This document shows positions 63,968-64,000 of a stretch of 64,000 nucleotides of DNA, piece after piece. The position numbers were made by a program, and so were the translations under genes. How positions within the stretch are numbered: the first letter of the stretch is position 1; every line of letters starts with the position of its first letter. The stretch comes from Anaerolineales bacterium (GTDB lineage Bacteria > Chloroflexota > Anaerolineae > Anaerolineales > Villigracilaceae), in contig JAUQXA010000068.1 of the NCBI GenBank assembly GCA_030834895.1, positions 26,759-90,758 on the forward strand. The letters are read 5' to 3'. The notes beneath the pieces were generated by a model. That model was not told where the DNA came from. It did not search any database and saw only the letters and a list, made by a program, of their open reading frames with translations.

Positions 63968-64000
63968 TTCCTTGCTATCGCCGTCAGATCAAAACCAGCC

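Overview
The window looks like one chromosomal stretch of a Chloroflexota bacterium, most likely class Anaerolineae. The evidence is a moderately GC-rich backbone, a fused glycyl-tRNA synthetase (alpha and beta in one 1001-residue chain), many lipoproteins with Thr/Pro-rich spacers, multiheme cytochromes with a cytochrome c maturation cluster, and several TATAAT boxes only 6-8 bases before a start codon (candidate leaderless transcripts). The taxonomic call is inferred from gene content; there is no rRNA gene here.

Layout. 1-1.9 kb: end of a ccmABC(D) cytochrome c maturation operon. 2-6 kb: a secreted lysozyme-like protein and an FAD-oxidase/SDR pair resembling the DprE1/DprE2 epimerase. 6-10.3 kb: a decaheme lipoprotein made of two pentaheme halves, then a membrane-anchored NapC/NirT-type protein with nine heme sites. 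These probably form an electron route across the envelope that the Ccm proteins mature. 10.4-20.5 kb: housekeeping and envelope genes, including a metallopeptidase behind a GEMM-I (cyclic-di-GMP class) riboswitch. 20.7-27.5 kb: a membrane Ser/Thr kinase, PepF, lipoproteins, YchF and tRNA-Leu. 27.6-33.7 kb: two very small ORFs, a run of five GNAT acetyltransferase genes, a pentapeptide-repeat protein and two tRNAs. 34-41 kb: a MoxR/VWA pair, a DUF2723 glycosyltransferase and a sulfatase-fold enzyme. 41-46.9 kb: an ECF vitamin/metal transporter with a long structured leader, and a PadR-regulated membrane protein. 47-52 kb: a REP-associated transposase (RAYT), a broken TIR gene, an FGE-fold membrane protein and glyQS. 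52-59 kb: a TlpA-like thioredoxin, an ApbE/ferric-reductase/PepSY operon, ssb, panC. 59.6-60.7 kb: two tRNA-Ser genes and a methyltransferase. 60.7-64 kb: a toxin-antitoxin pair, then an AT-rich island with a decayed KAP-type NTPase, a TIR protein fused to a LexA/S24-like domain that has lost its serine, and a TIR-FGE fusion.

The two most unusual themes are these. (1) The 61.5-63.9 kb island carries two near-identical TIR domains, each with the conserved Glu, joined to different putative sensor domains (a dead S24 fold and an FGE/C-type-lectin fold). A second, broken TIR gene lies 14 kb away beside another FGE-fold gene. This looks like an uncharacterised TIR-based conflict or defence system. 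(2) Short palindromes of the form GTAGGGGCGAC...GTCGCCCCTAC, of the kind RAYT proteins are associated with, sit inside genes as well as between them. They occur twice in glyQS, once inside the RAYT gene itself and once as the tail of a GNAT gene, always read in the same frame (Val-Gly-Ala). Heptanucleotide repeats also make up the glyQS linker and part of its C-terminal region. This resembles the in-frame palindromic elements known from Rickettsia.

The other regulatory signals are two CRP-type palindromes (before the decaheme gene and the TlpA gene), a probable AUA start codon, and an operator-like palindrome at the ECF promoter.
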